Shown here piece after piece: positions 1 to 5,993 of a stretch of 15,707 nucleotides of DNA. The position numbers and the translations under genes were made by a program. The number at the start of each line of letters is the position of its first letter. The stretch's first letter is position 1. Source of the stretch: an uncultured Chlamydiaceae bacterium. Lineage in GTDB: Bacteria; Chlamydiota; Chlamydiia; Chlamydiales; Parachlamydiaceae. Below the pieces are notes generated by a model that made no database searches, was not told where the DNA came from, and saw nothing but the letters and a program-made list of their open reading frames with translations. Where the stretch lies: contig CAMFKA010000017.1 in assembly GCA_945957185.1 (NCBI GenBank), positions 1-15,707 on the forward strand, read 5' to 3'.

Positions 1-10
1 CCCCCACCAC

Positions 11-18
11 TCGACTAG
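11..18 (+). other. Probable Nextera i5 index read into the contig
   Basis: The eight bases TCGACTAG directly precede the Read 1 adapter, the place of the i5 index in a Nextera library molecule. They equal the index I remember as S513 of the Nextera XT set. Bases 1-10 would then be a degraded copy of the end of the P5 arm; only a few of them match. The identity of the index is from memory. Confidence 0.75.
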
Positions 19-51
19 TCGTCGGCAGCGTCAGATGTGTATAAGAGACAG
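19..51 (+). other. Illumina Nextera Read 1 adapter (sequencing artefact)
   Basis: These 33 bases match the Nextera Read 1 transposase adapter exactly: a 14-base tail (19-32) followed by the 19-base Tn5 mosaic end (33-51). This is library-construction sequence that was not trimmed before assembly, not DNA of the organism. Genomic sequence starts at base 52. Read on the minus strand the mosaic end codes for Leu-Ser-Leu-Ile-His-Ile and a TGA stop, a familiar artificial protein tail in draft genomes. Confidence 0.98.
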
Positions 52-594
52 GTAGGGGACATCTACGGTTGGAGAGGATTGTTGTTTCACATCGCGAATT
101 GCCGTTTTGTACGCCTCAGGAGCCTCTTTCCAGTATTCCGGTGTCCACTCCTTGGCAAAAGAGAGAAATTCGACAAAGTCGCTGCGCAGTACTGCTTGTA
201 CGGGGACTTCTTTTGAAAGTAGTCTATTCCAAGTGTGGTATTTGAAGAGGATGTCAGGGGGAGCGACAACATAATCTTCGGCCATTTCAGGGTTCATTGT
301 TAACGTTTCGATGTAGTTGAAAGCAGGAGCATAAGCAGCTTTGTCGCTGACATTGATGCGCATGAACTCAGGGTTTTGCCAGAGGAAAAGGGAGAATTCT
401 CTATTTGTGACTTGTAAAAAAGGGGATTCGGCGATTTCTTCTTTTAGAAAGCGATCGGCCCATGTCGTGAGGCCCCACGATACGGTACCGACAATGATTA
501 ATATTAGAAACCAAATAAGAAGGGGGTAAGGATCTTCCTTTACCCCCTCGTGGATGAAGTCTTTCTCTTTTAACTCATCATCCGGTGTAACCAT
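52..594 (-). CDS. Single-pass membrane protein, truncated at contig end
   Basis: The gene runs off the left end of genomic sequence, so only its first 181 codons are real. The apparent last six residues and stop come from the adapter. The protein starts with an acidic, charged stretch of about 25 residues, then one strong hydrophobic segment (roughly residues 25-45, rich in Leu, Ile, Val and Trp), then a mostly acidic, aromatic-rich region with many Trp, Tyr and Phe. The likely topology is N-terminus in the cytoplasm with the larger part outside the inner membrane. The start at 592-594 has GGAG eight bases upstream (complement of 603-606). It begins 15 bp after the stop of the DUF1207 gene, so the two are probably co-transcribed. 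I do not recognise the family. The opening loosely recalls the N-terminal anchor of cbb3-oxidase CcoP, but no haem motif is present in the visible part and I would not name it so. Confidence 0.75.
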
Positions 595-609
595 TGAGGA
601 AACTCCGCT

Positions 610-1713
610 TTAGTATCCGTAAGAGATGCGTAGAGAAAGGTAGTTAGTTCTCTTTTTGCAGAACTGCCCTTCGTAAGCGAATCCATCGTGGTATTCCAGG
701 TAGATGCGAGTTTTGTGACGCAATCCGATTGTTTTACCAAGCTCATAACCAATGACATAAGTTTGGTCGATGTTGCTGCCGTAGTCTTTCGTCCAGGCAA
801 AATTCATCCCGAAGATTGGCTCCCCGTACAAACTGTTGCCGGGGGAGTAGAATCCTAAACCGGAAAGGCGGACTTCAACCCCTGCTTGAGTAAAGAAAGG
901 GGAGCGCACAAAAGATTCGTCTTCATGAACAATGTAGCCGATACCCCCGTAAACGCGGATGTCATCGGTTAATTGGTCGGAAACGAAGAAGTCGATAAAC
1001 TCGGCGCTTGGGTTTCTGCGGTCAAAACCAGGGTGGTTCAGAAGGAATTCATCCCCGATGTGTGTGGAGATGTGGTATCCGCGAAGTCTGAATGCCCAGT
1101 TACCAAAAGCGTAGGTAAGAGGGAACCCGATGTAGTAGTCCGCATCGATCAGAGGGGAAGAGTCGTGAAGAGGGTCGAACAAAGCCCAAAGAGCCCCTTG
1201 AACGTCGATTTGAAGGTCTCCACACCAAGGGCCGATGTCGAACCAGCGATAGATTGGCAAGGAATCTCCATAAGAAACATCGATCACGTTTTTGTTAAAC
1301 ACTTGGTCGTTAAATCTCCACCCTGCCGAATAGCAGATTTCGCGTGGGTCAGCCATAAAGGGGCGGAATAGTGGAGGATCTTCAGGGAACCATAAGCCGC
1401 TTTGACCGTGAGCGCGAGCATTCCAGCTGTCGGGGCCTTCCCACATTTGGTCTGAGCCAATCCACGGCTTTTTAGGGCAGCATGGTTTTTCGCAGTCATT
1501 TGTTTCGCAGGGTTGTGCAAAGCACGATTCGCTGTACGCAGCTTGTTGTTGTGGGGTGCATGTGCAGGGATTCCCTTCGTTGCAGCCGCAATTGCAGTCT
1601 GCACCACACACCATTTGGGAACTTTCCGCATGTGCCGGTGTAGTGGATACAAGGCCACTCAAAAGGGAAATGCTTAGGAGCGCCATTGCAAATTGATTTT
1701 TAGCTCGTAACAT
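610..1713 (-). CDS. DUF1207 family outer-membrane protein with Cys-rich N-terminus
   Basis: This 367-residue protein has a clear signal peptide (positive start, hydrophobic core around residues 8-22, cleavage after Ala-His-Ala near residue 29). The mature N-terminus is remarkably rich in cysteine: eleven between residues 36 and 79, including C-x-C pairs and a CC pair. From about residue 85 the sequence follows the DUF1207 pattern as I remember it, with a proline/phenylalanine/aspartate-rich opening, a YRW segment, a YHISTHIGDEFL stretch, a YGGIGY segment and aromatic-alternating strands to a C-terminal Tyr, which fits an outer-membrane beta-barrel. DUF1207 proteins occur in chlamydiae and planctomycetes and have no settled function. 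A GGAAG ribosome site precedes the start. The gene is the probable first member of an operon with the membrane protein downstream. The Cys-rich head could be disulfide cross-linked into the envelope, as OmcA and OmcB are in Chlamydia; that is inference. Confidence 0.8.
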   Translation of the reverse strand: MLRAKNQFAMALLSISLLSGLVSTTPAHAESSQMVCGADCNCGCNEGNPCTCTPQQQAAYSESCFAQPCETNDCEKPCCPKKPWIGSDQMWEGPDSWNARAHGQSGLWFPEDPPLFRPFMADPREICYSAGWRFNDQVFNKNVIDVSYGDSLPIYRWFDIGPWCGDLQIDVQGALWALFDPLHDSSPLIDADYYIGFPLTYAFGNWAFRLRGYHISTHIGDEFLLNHPGFDRRNPSAEFIDFFVSDQLTDDIRVYGGIGYIVHEDESFVRSPFFTQAGVEVRLSGLGFYSPGNSLYGEPIFGMNFAWTKDYGSNIDQTYVIGYELGKTIGLRHKTRIYLEYHDGFAYEGQFCKKRTNYLSLRISYGY

Positions 1714-1751
1714 GATTCTTCCAAGAGTAAAGGGTTCAAGGTGAAGATGTG

Positions 1752-1780
1752 TTTATAAATTATTATTTTGAATTTGGAAA
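1752..1780 (-). promoter_or_regulatory. Candidate promoter of the DUF1207 gene
   Basis: On the minus strand TTTCCA (complement of 1775-1780) is followed after 17 bases by TATAAA (complement of 1752-1757). The -10 box is good and the -35 box matches four of six consensus positions. It would give a leader of about 30-40 bases before the DUF1207 start codon. The region is AT-rich, so chance matches are possible. Confidence 0.45.
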
Positions 1781-1789
1781 GGAAAAATG

Positions 1790-1817
1790 TTGAGGCAGAT
1801 TCTCTCTTCGGTATAAA
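1790..1817 (+). promoter_or_regulatory. Candidate promoter of the beta-barrel gene at 1873
   Basis: TTGAGG (1790-1795) and TATAAA (1812-1817) are separated by 16 bases, a plausible sigma-70-type (chlamydial sigma-66) promoter. Transcription would begin near 1824 and leave a leader of about 50 bases. It faces away from the candidate promoter at 1752-1780, with about 10 bp between the two -35 boxes, so the 159-bp gap is a compact divergent promoter region. Confidence 0.5.
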
Positions 1818-1872
1818 TTACCACTGAGCCAGCGAGATCACCGAGAATGGATGAGAAATTTGAGAGAGAGTT

Positions 1873-2757
1873 ATGCGTTTTTTGCGTTTAGTTTTTGGAA
1901 GTTGTTTTTGTGGTATGGCATTGTTTGCCGGAGTAGAGGAAGATAACCCCATAGATAAAGTGGAGCCTCCTCCGCTAGGGAATCTTTCTTTGCCCCCTTC
2001 GCAGCAGCCGGGAGCTCTTTTCAGCTTTGGGGGTAACATTATTGATAAGGGCGAAGTGCAGCTATTTTTGTTTACGGACGAATTTGTGGGGACTCATCGC
2101 TTGTTGTTTGAGGGTTTTCCCGGCGCCATTTACGGAATTACCGACGATCTTTCACTACTCCTCACCGTTCCGTTTGCGCCGACAATTCGGGAAAAGCATC
2201 ACAAGTCAAGAGGCTTGTTAGATTGTGCTGCGCAACTGGAATACGCCTTTTATAATCATTCCACAATTCATTACGTCGATCAAGCAACAGTAGTTGCTAA
2301 TGTGACCTGCCCAACAGGTTCTTGGAAAAAAGTGCCCCCCACAGGCTTTGGAGCGCCAAGTTTTTTCTTGGGAGGCACTTTTTATAGATATTATATCGAT
2401 TGGTTTATGTTCACATCTAACGGAGTGATTTTACCCACAGCTCACCAGAAAACGCATTTTGGAAATCAATTTCTTTATCAATGCGGAATAGGTAGGACAC
2501 TGCCGAGCCCTCCGGGCTGGCTTTGCGCTTGGTCGGTCGAATTCGACGGCCAATACAGCAGAAAAAATCGAATTAGAGGGTCTATGGATTCTAATTCCGG
2601 AGGCAACGCCATCTTCATCACCCCTTCGCTTTTTGCTGCGACACGTGATGTTTTAATTCAGTTTGGAATTAGCGTCCCTGTCAACCAAAACTACTTTGGA
2701 AAGCAATATAAATTCGATTACGCCCTCAATTTTACTTTTGCGTGGTCGTTTTACTGA
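1873..2757 (+). CDS. Putative outer-membrane beta-barrel protein (MetA-pathway/transporter-like)
   Basis: The 294-residue protein opens with a hydrophobic signal-like segment (Arg2 and Arg5, then a core ending near residue 19 in LFAG, followed by an acidic mature start). The rest alternates aromatic and small residues in strand-sized blocks, contains a PTGSW segment followed by a Gly/Pro/Phe-rich stretch, and ends in an aromatic Trp-Ser-Phe-Tyr tail, the usual C-terminal signal of barrel proteins. The spacing of these blocks resembles the family annotated as 'MetA-pathway of phenol degradation' outer-membrane proteins. That name reflects the first member and does not imply phenol metabolism here. 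A purine-rich GAGAGAG ribosome site lies just before the ATG. It has no operon partner on its strand, and its stop codon lies inside the 3' end of the convergent TPR gene. What it transports, if anything, cannot be seen. Confidence 0.65.
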   Translation: MRFLRLVFGSCFCGMALFAGVEEDNPIDKVEPPPLGNLSLPPSQQPGALFSFGGNIIDKGEVQLFLFTDEFVGTHRLLFEGFPGAIYGITDDLSLLLTVPFAPTIREKHHKSRGLLDCAAQLEYAFYNHSTIHYVDQATVVANVTCPTGSWKKVPPTGFGAPSFFLGGTFYRYYIDWFMFTSNGVILPTAHQKTHFGNQFLYQCGIGRTLPSPPGWLCAWSVEFDGQYSRKNRIRGSMDSNSGGNAIFITPSLFAATRDVLIQFGISVPVNQNYFGKQYKFDYALNFTFAWSFY

Positions 2758-4652
2758 ACACCCCTGATCTGCTTTAACAGGACTAGCGCATCGCTGTTGT
2801 CGGCGTTGTGCTCAATTGCTTTTAATAAGTCGCGTTCCGCTTCGTCATACTCTTTAAGTTCAATTTTGATCTCCCCTCGTTTCTCGTAGAGGGTGCTTAA
2901 ATAAGCGCGGTCGACATTTTTCGCTAATCCCTTTTTAATCGCCGAGGATAGGATGGAGTTAGCTTCCGATAGCAATCCCTTCTCGTAGCACAGATTTGCA
3001 GCCACAACTAAATCTTCCACACGGCTCTCTTTTCTTTCAGGGCCCTTTTTGGGGGCAACGGAAGAGGAACTTGTCGGTTCTTGTGGCTCGGAAAAGGAGA
3101 CAGAAGCAGAAGGGATCACAGCCTGGTGAAATAATGTAGAAATGCTGACATAGCGTCGAGGAGTTAATGAAGAGGTGTCCCACTCTTTCTTTCTGATTGG
3201 AAAATTGTTGAAAGGGGGTTCTTCATTGATCCAGGCTAACTCTCGCCCTTGTACACTTTTAAAATAGTGCGCTTCGTACTCTTGAGGTATTTTAGAGGTT
3301 TCAAATTGATAAGCCGATAAAAATTCAGTTCGAGCACGCTTTCTCACATCGAGGTCGGGACTTTCTTCTGAAATGCGTATCAACGCCTTTGCTGTTGCTA
3401 AACGAATGATCCCGTCAAGGTTAATTCTTTTGGGTCGATTCAAAAATACCATCGGTTTGATTTTCAATTCTTTTCCCAATTTATTGTAGCTTTTGAATGC
3501 TATTACCCCGGGAAACTCTTCAAATCGGGCTCTTCCTTGAAATGCCGCTCTTCGAATTTTTTCATCCGGGCTGTTGATAGTGATGTTTGTGAGTATATCT
3601 ACGACAAGATAGACAAATCTCCAATTGTTTTTACTGGCATGTAAAAATGCGAAATGTTGCAGCGCGGCTAACGAACGGTCGTCAGTCATTGCTTTTCTGC
3701 CCAATGCCAAAGCGGTTAATGCCAAGTCGTACCAGCTGAATTTGATCTTGAGATCGATGTTTCCGAAAGCATTGTCAGTGTAAGTTGGAGCGTGATTTAG
3801 ATCTTTGAAATAAAAGCTAACACCGAGCATGGCGGTATTGTAGAGACGATCGATAATTTCATATAACCCTTTGTGGTCGTCTAAAATACGTTTAATTCCT
3901 TCTAGTGCGCTTGTAACAAAGAAATCAAGCCTTGGATCTTCTAGACGATTCAAATCTAACAGCGCTCGCGCGGTGGTTAAAAGTTGTGCGCGTAAGTCGT
4001 CTGTAATAGCGTTGATGTGTTTCTTTGATATGTGCCGTTGAAGAAGCTCGGTCAACAGCCCATAAATTTTCGCTGTTTTTACTTGCACTTCCAAAATTTC
4101 TGTCTGCATGATCTCCCTGTCCATCTGCTTCATCACTTTCATGGTAAGGGCTACCAATTGGATGGAGGAAGTATCGGTCACTGGATCATTCTCCAAAAGA
4201 TACTCTAAGTGATTCAAAGCTTCCATTTTCAAATCGTGATTGTTTAGTCCCGCAAGAAGAGCAAAGCCCATTCTAGCAGAAGGGATATCGATAGAATCAG
4301 GGACGCTAGAGGGGTGTAGGCCAGCCAAAATTCTCATCCTTTTCATGTGCCGTTTTGCTTCTCGAATTTTATTCTGATCTCCATAACGTTCGTTAAAGGA
4401 GAGGATGAAATTTTTGTCGACATACTCTTTGTGTTCGCTAGAGCCCTTGTGAGAGCATAAAATGATAGGTGGAGGGCACGATGTTCCACAGAACGGTTGA
4501 CCAATGATTGTGGGGTATTGTGCGAAGGAGGAAGATGAGCTTAGGGGAAGAGGGGTGTGTGGGCCTGCTTGGCTGGAGCAGCTAGTTTGGATTAGAGACG
4601 AGAGAGAACGTTCAGTACTTTCATCAAAGTTAGTATCTGAGTGTACGCTCAT
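2751..4652 (-). CDS. Ser-rich TPR-containing protein, candidate host-directed protein
   Basis: I do not recognise a named gene. The 633-residue protein has three visible parts. Residues 1 to about 75 are low-complexity, rich in Ser, Thr, Pro and Cys, with no signal peptide. Residues about 80-510 are mostly helical, with Leu/Ala-rich stretches that could form an alpha-solenoid. After a second Ser/Pro-rich linker (about 515-544) the last 89 residues hold TPR-like helix pairs, the clearest being about residues 584-618 (Tyr-Leu, Gly, Tyr-Asp-Glu-Ala, Ala-Ile positions). TPRs bind other proteins. The start at 4650-4652 is chosen because a textbook Shine-Dalgarno site lies five bases upstream; an ATG 36 bases further up has none. 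A disordered Ser-rich N-terminus without a Sec signal is common in chlamydial type III secretion substrates, so secretion is possible but unproven. The 3' end overlaps the convergent barrel gene by 7 bp. Confidence 0.8.
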   Translation of the reverse strand: MSVHSDTNFDESTERSLSSLIQTSCSSQAGPHTPLPLSSSSSFAQYPTIIGQPFCGTSCPPPIILCSHKGSSEHKEYVDKNFILSFNERYGDQNKIREAKRHMKRMRILAGLHPSSVPDSIDIPSARMGFALLAGLNNHDLKMEALNHLEYLLENDPVTDTSSIQLVALTMKVMKQMDREIMQTEILEVQVKTAKIYGLLTELLQRHISKKHINAITDDLRAQLLTTARALLDLNRLEDPRLDFFVTSALEGIKRILDDHKGLYEIIDRLYNTAMLGVSFYFKDLNHAPTYTDNAFGNIDLKIKFSWYDLALTALALGRKAMTDDRSLAALQHFAFLHASKNNWRFVYLVVDILTNITINSPDEKIRRAAFQGRARFEEFPGVIAFKSYNKLGKELKIKPMVFLNRPKRINLDGIIRLATAKALIRISEESPDLDVRKRARTEFLSAYQFETSKIPQEYEAHYFKSVQGRELAWINEEPPFNNFPIRKKEWDTSSLTPRRYVSISTLFHQAVIPSASVSFSEPQEPTSSSSVAPKKGPERKESRVEDLVVAANLCYEKGLLSEANSILSSAIKKGLAKNVDRAYLSTLYEKRGEIKIELKEYDEAERDLLKAIEHNADNSDALVLLKQIRGVQ

Positions 4653-4657
4653 AGAGG

Positions 4658-4665
4658 CCTCCTCA
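4658..4665 (-). promoter_or_regulatory. Strong ribosome-binding site that fixes the TPR gene start
   Basis: The minus strand reads TGAGGAGG here, nearly the full anti-16S complement, with five bases before the ATG at 4650-4652. It rules in this start over the in-frame ATG at 4686-4688. Confidence 0.85.
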
Positions 4666-4694
4666 AAAATGGTTGATATACAGAGCATAAGAAC

Positions 4695-4721
4695 GTTATA
4701 AAATGACTACTTATGACTCAA
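4695..4721 (-). promoter_or_regulatory. Weak candidate promoter of the TPR gene
   Basis: The minus strand carries TATAAC (complement of 4695-4700) with TTGAGT (complement of 4716-4721) 15 bases upstream. The -10 box is good but the spacing is short, so this is only a candidate. It would place transcription start about 35 bases before the start codon. Confidence 0.3.
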
Positions 4722-4794
4722 TTTGATGTGTAACATTGTTGTTGTGTAAAGTCAATATTTTAATTGATGGTAATGTTAGTAAAATAAACTGTCT

Positions 4795-5044
4795 GCCAGA
4801 TGCTGCGCAGTAACTTCCACCTTGCCCTTGCTCGCTTGAAGTTCCCACCAGATGCAGGGCAGTAACTTCACCCCTGCCCTTGCCCTTGCCCAAATTTTCC
4901 AATAAACCATGGGCAGCTAGAGTGTCTCATTATGGTATCTCAGTGAATTTGCACATAGGTGGGATTTCAGAATTAAATATAATTTTACATAGCGATTTTG
5001 GGCAGGGGCAAGGGCAGGGGAAAGTTACTGCCATGCATCTGGTG
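4795..5044. repeat. Three-copy G-rich intergenic repeat, two copies inverted, with G-quadruplex motifs
   Basis: A repeat of about 45 bp occurs three times: 4795-4832 (degenerate), 4846-4894 (direct) and 4997-5044 (inverted). The core reads CCAGATGC, then GCAGTAACTT, then a C/T run on the strand of the first two copies. Copies two and three differ at only a few positions and flank a 102-bp AT-rich centre, so the whole could be a small non-autonomous element. Copy three has four G-runs of three or more on the plus strand (5000-5020) and copy two has the same on the minus strand (4871-4891), each fitting the canonical G-quadruplex pattern. The block lies in the 495-bp gene-free stretch between the rpmB terminator and the TPR gene promoter region. 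No credible gene is present there: the short open frames across it are made of the repeat and lack family resemblance. Confidence 0.85.
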
Positions 5045-5058
5045 AGATTTTACTTTTT

Positions 5059-5113
5059 AAAAAACAAAAAGACCACAAGGCCGACAAGTTATAACATGTC
5101 GGCCTTGCGGCCT
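5059..5113 (-). terminator. Rho-independent terminator of rpmB
   Basis: An 11-bp perfect stem (5076-5086 with 5097-5107, loop of 10) extends on the minus strand to 17 pairs (5070-5086 with 5097-5113) through two G-U wobbles that exist only in that orientation. It is followed on the minus strand by a U-rich tract (complement of 5059-5070). It lies about 35 bp beyond the rpmB stop codon. Confidence 0.9.
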
Positions 5114-5147
5114 CATTCGCTACCAACAATTAAAGGGCTGCGATATA

Positions 5148-5423
5148 TTAGACTTTTTGACCGCTAGCGCGCATATGAGCGACGACATGGCCTACACCGA
5201 GCTTGTCGACGATGCGGAGAGCCGCAGCGGAGAGGCGCAGTGTTACAAAGCGGTTTTCTTCAGCGAACCAAACGCGTTTTGTAAGGAGGTTAGGGAGGAA
5301 ACGACGTTTTGTTTTCCCGGTGACCTTCAAACCGATCCCTTTTTTCTTTTTTGCAATCCCGCGGATCGCGTATTTGTACCCGGTTGTAGGTCTTCTTCCG
5401 GTAACTTGGCAAACTCTAGACAT
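5148..5423 (-). CDS. rpmB: 50S ribosomal protein L28
   Basis: This 91-residue basic protein is L28, a component of the large ribosomal subunit bound to 23S rRNA and needed for full subunit assembly. The family opening Ser-Arg-Val-Cys-Gln-Val-Thr-Gly is present, followed by the lysine-rich KTKRRFLPNL stretch, the VWFAEENRFVTLRLS segment and the C-terminal helix around residues 66-85. The length is a little above that of the E. coli protein, and the sequence resembles chlamydial L28 as I remember it. The start codon at 5421-5423 has GGAG six bases upstream. It has its own promoter in the 66-bp gap behind the upstream charged-protein gene and ends in a strong terminator, so it can be expressed as a single-gene unit with or without read-through from that gene. 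Confidence 0.96.
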   Translation of the reverse strand: MSRVCQVTGRRPTTGYKYAIRGIAKKKKGIGLKVTGKTKRRFLPNLLTKRVWFAEENRFVTLRLSAAALRIVDKLGVGHVVAHMRASGQKV

Positions 5424-5456
5424 AATCTACTCCATCAAACAAAATATAATGCCGTG

Positions 5457-5486
5457 ATTTTAGCAGATTTTACCGTTCTTTGGCAA
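5457..5486 (-). promoter_or_regulatory. Promoter of rpmB, extended -10 type
   Basis: The minus strand has TTGCCA (complement of 5481-5486), 18 bases, then TAAAAT (complement of 5457-5462). TGC directly before the -10 box makes an extended -10. The predicted leader is about 27 bases. The -35 box begins only four bases after the stop codon of the upstream gene. Confidence 0.6.
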
Positions 5487-5489
5487 GAG

Positions 5490-5927
5490 CTACTTTAGTG
5501 GTAACCACTTATCTCTTACGTTGAACCGCTTGTTGATGTGTTTTTTACGCTCTTGTTCGACCAATTTTTCGTCGTAATTTTCATGATTTTTTTTGTAGCG
5601 CTCGATCTTTTTTTTCATTTTTTGAAGGATCGCATACTCTTCATCCGTAAGAGAGTGACCTTTTTTGAGAAGATCTTCCAAGAGGTCTTTACTGAACCCT
5701 ATCTTCAGTTCGAAAGTGGATTCGTCATGCTCCTTGAGGTGATGCGTCAGCGCTTGAATGAGAATTTTTCGCTCGGAAGCTAATTTTTTTTGAGCTTCGA
5801 TTACCGGATTTTTTGGCGTCACATTCCCGCTTGCGAGATCAGCCTCTTTGAGAAGGTCGTCCCTCATCTGTTTGGCCTTTCCGTCATCAAATATTTTTTC
5901 TACTTTTGTAAAATTTGTTTTAGCCAT
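5490..5927 (-). CDS. Small charged coiled-coil-like protein of unknown function
   Basis: The 145-residue protein is rich in Lys, Glu and Asp, with no signal peptide, no membrane segment and no cysteine. It looks almost wholly helical, with heptad-like Leu/Ile spacing in the middle (about residues 45-125) and a very basic end. No enzyme motif is visible. I do not recognise the family; it may be a conserved chlamydial hypothetical. An AGAGG ribosome site about ten bases upstream supports the ATG at 5925-5927. It precedes rpmB on the same strand by 66 bp, but a separate rpmB promoter lies between them, so joint regulation is uncertain. It is divergent from sthA with 66 bp between the two start codons, which must hold both genes' start signals unless sthA is transcribed from inside this gene. 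Confidence 0.75.
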   Translation of the reverse strand: MAKTNFTKVEKIFDDGKAKQMRDDLLKEADLASGNVTPKNPVIEAQKKLASERKILIQALTHHLKEHDESTFELKIGFSKDLLEDLLKKGHSLTDEEYAILQKMKKKIERYKKNHENYDEKLVEQERKKHINKRFNVRDKWLPLK

Positions 5928-5993
5928 ACCGATTTTTCCTCTCTTACACTCTCTAGTTGAATTTTAACAAATTATTAGTTAACACTAAAGAAT

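Noticed and set aside
4711..5167. Two short open frames, one on each strand, across the G-rich repeats.
   Set aside because: Both are formed by the inverted repeat and the terminator, have low-complexity protein products and lack ribosome sites. The repeats and the rpmB terminator explain the region.
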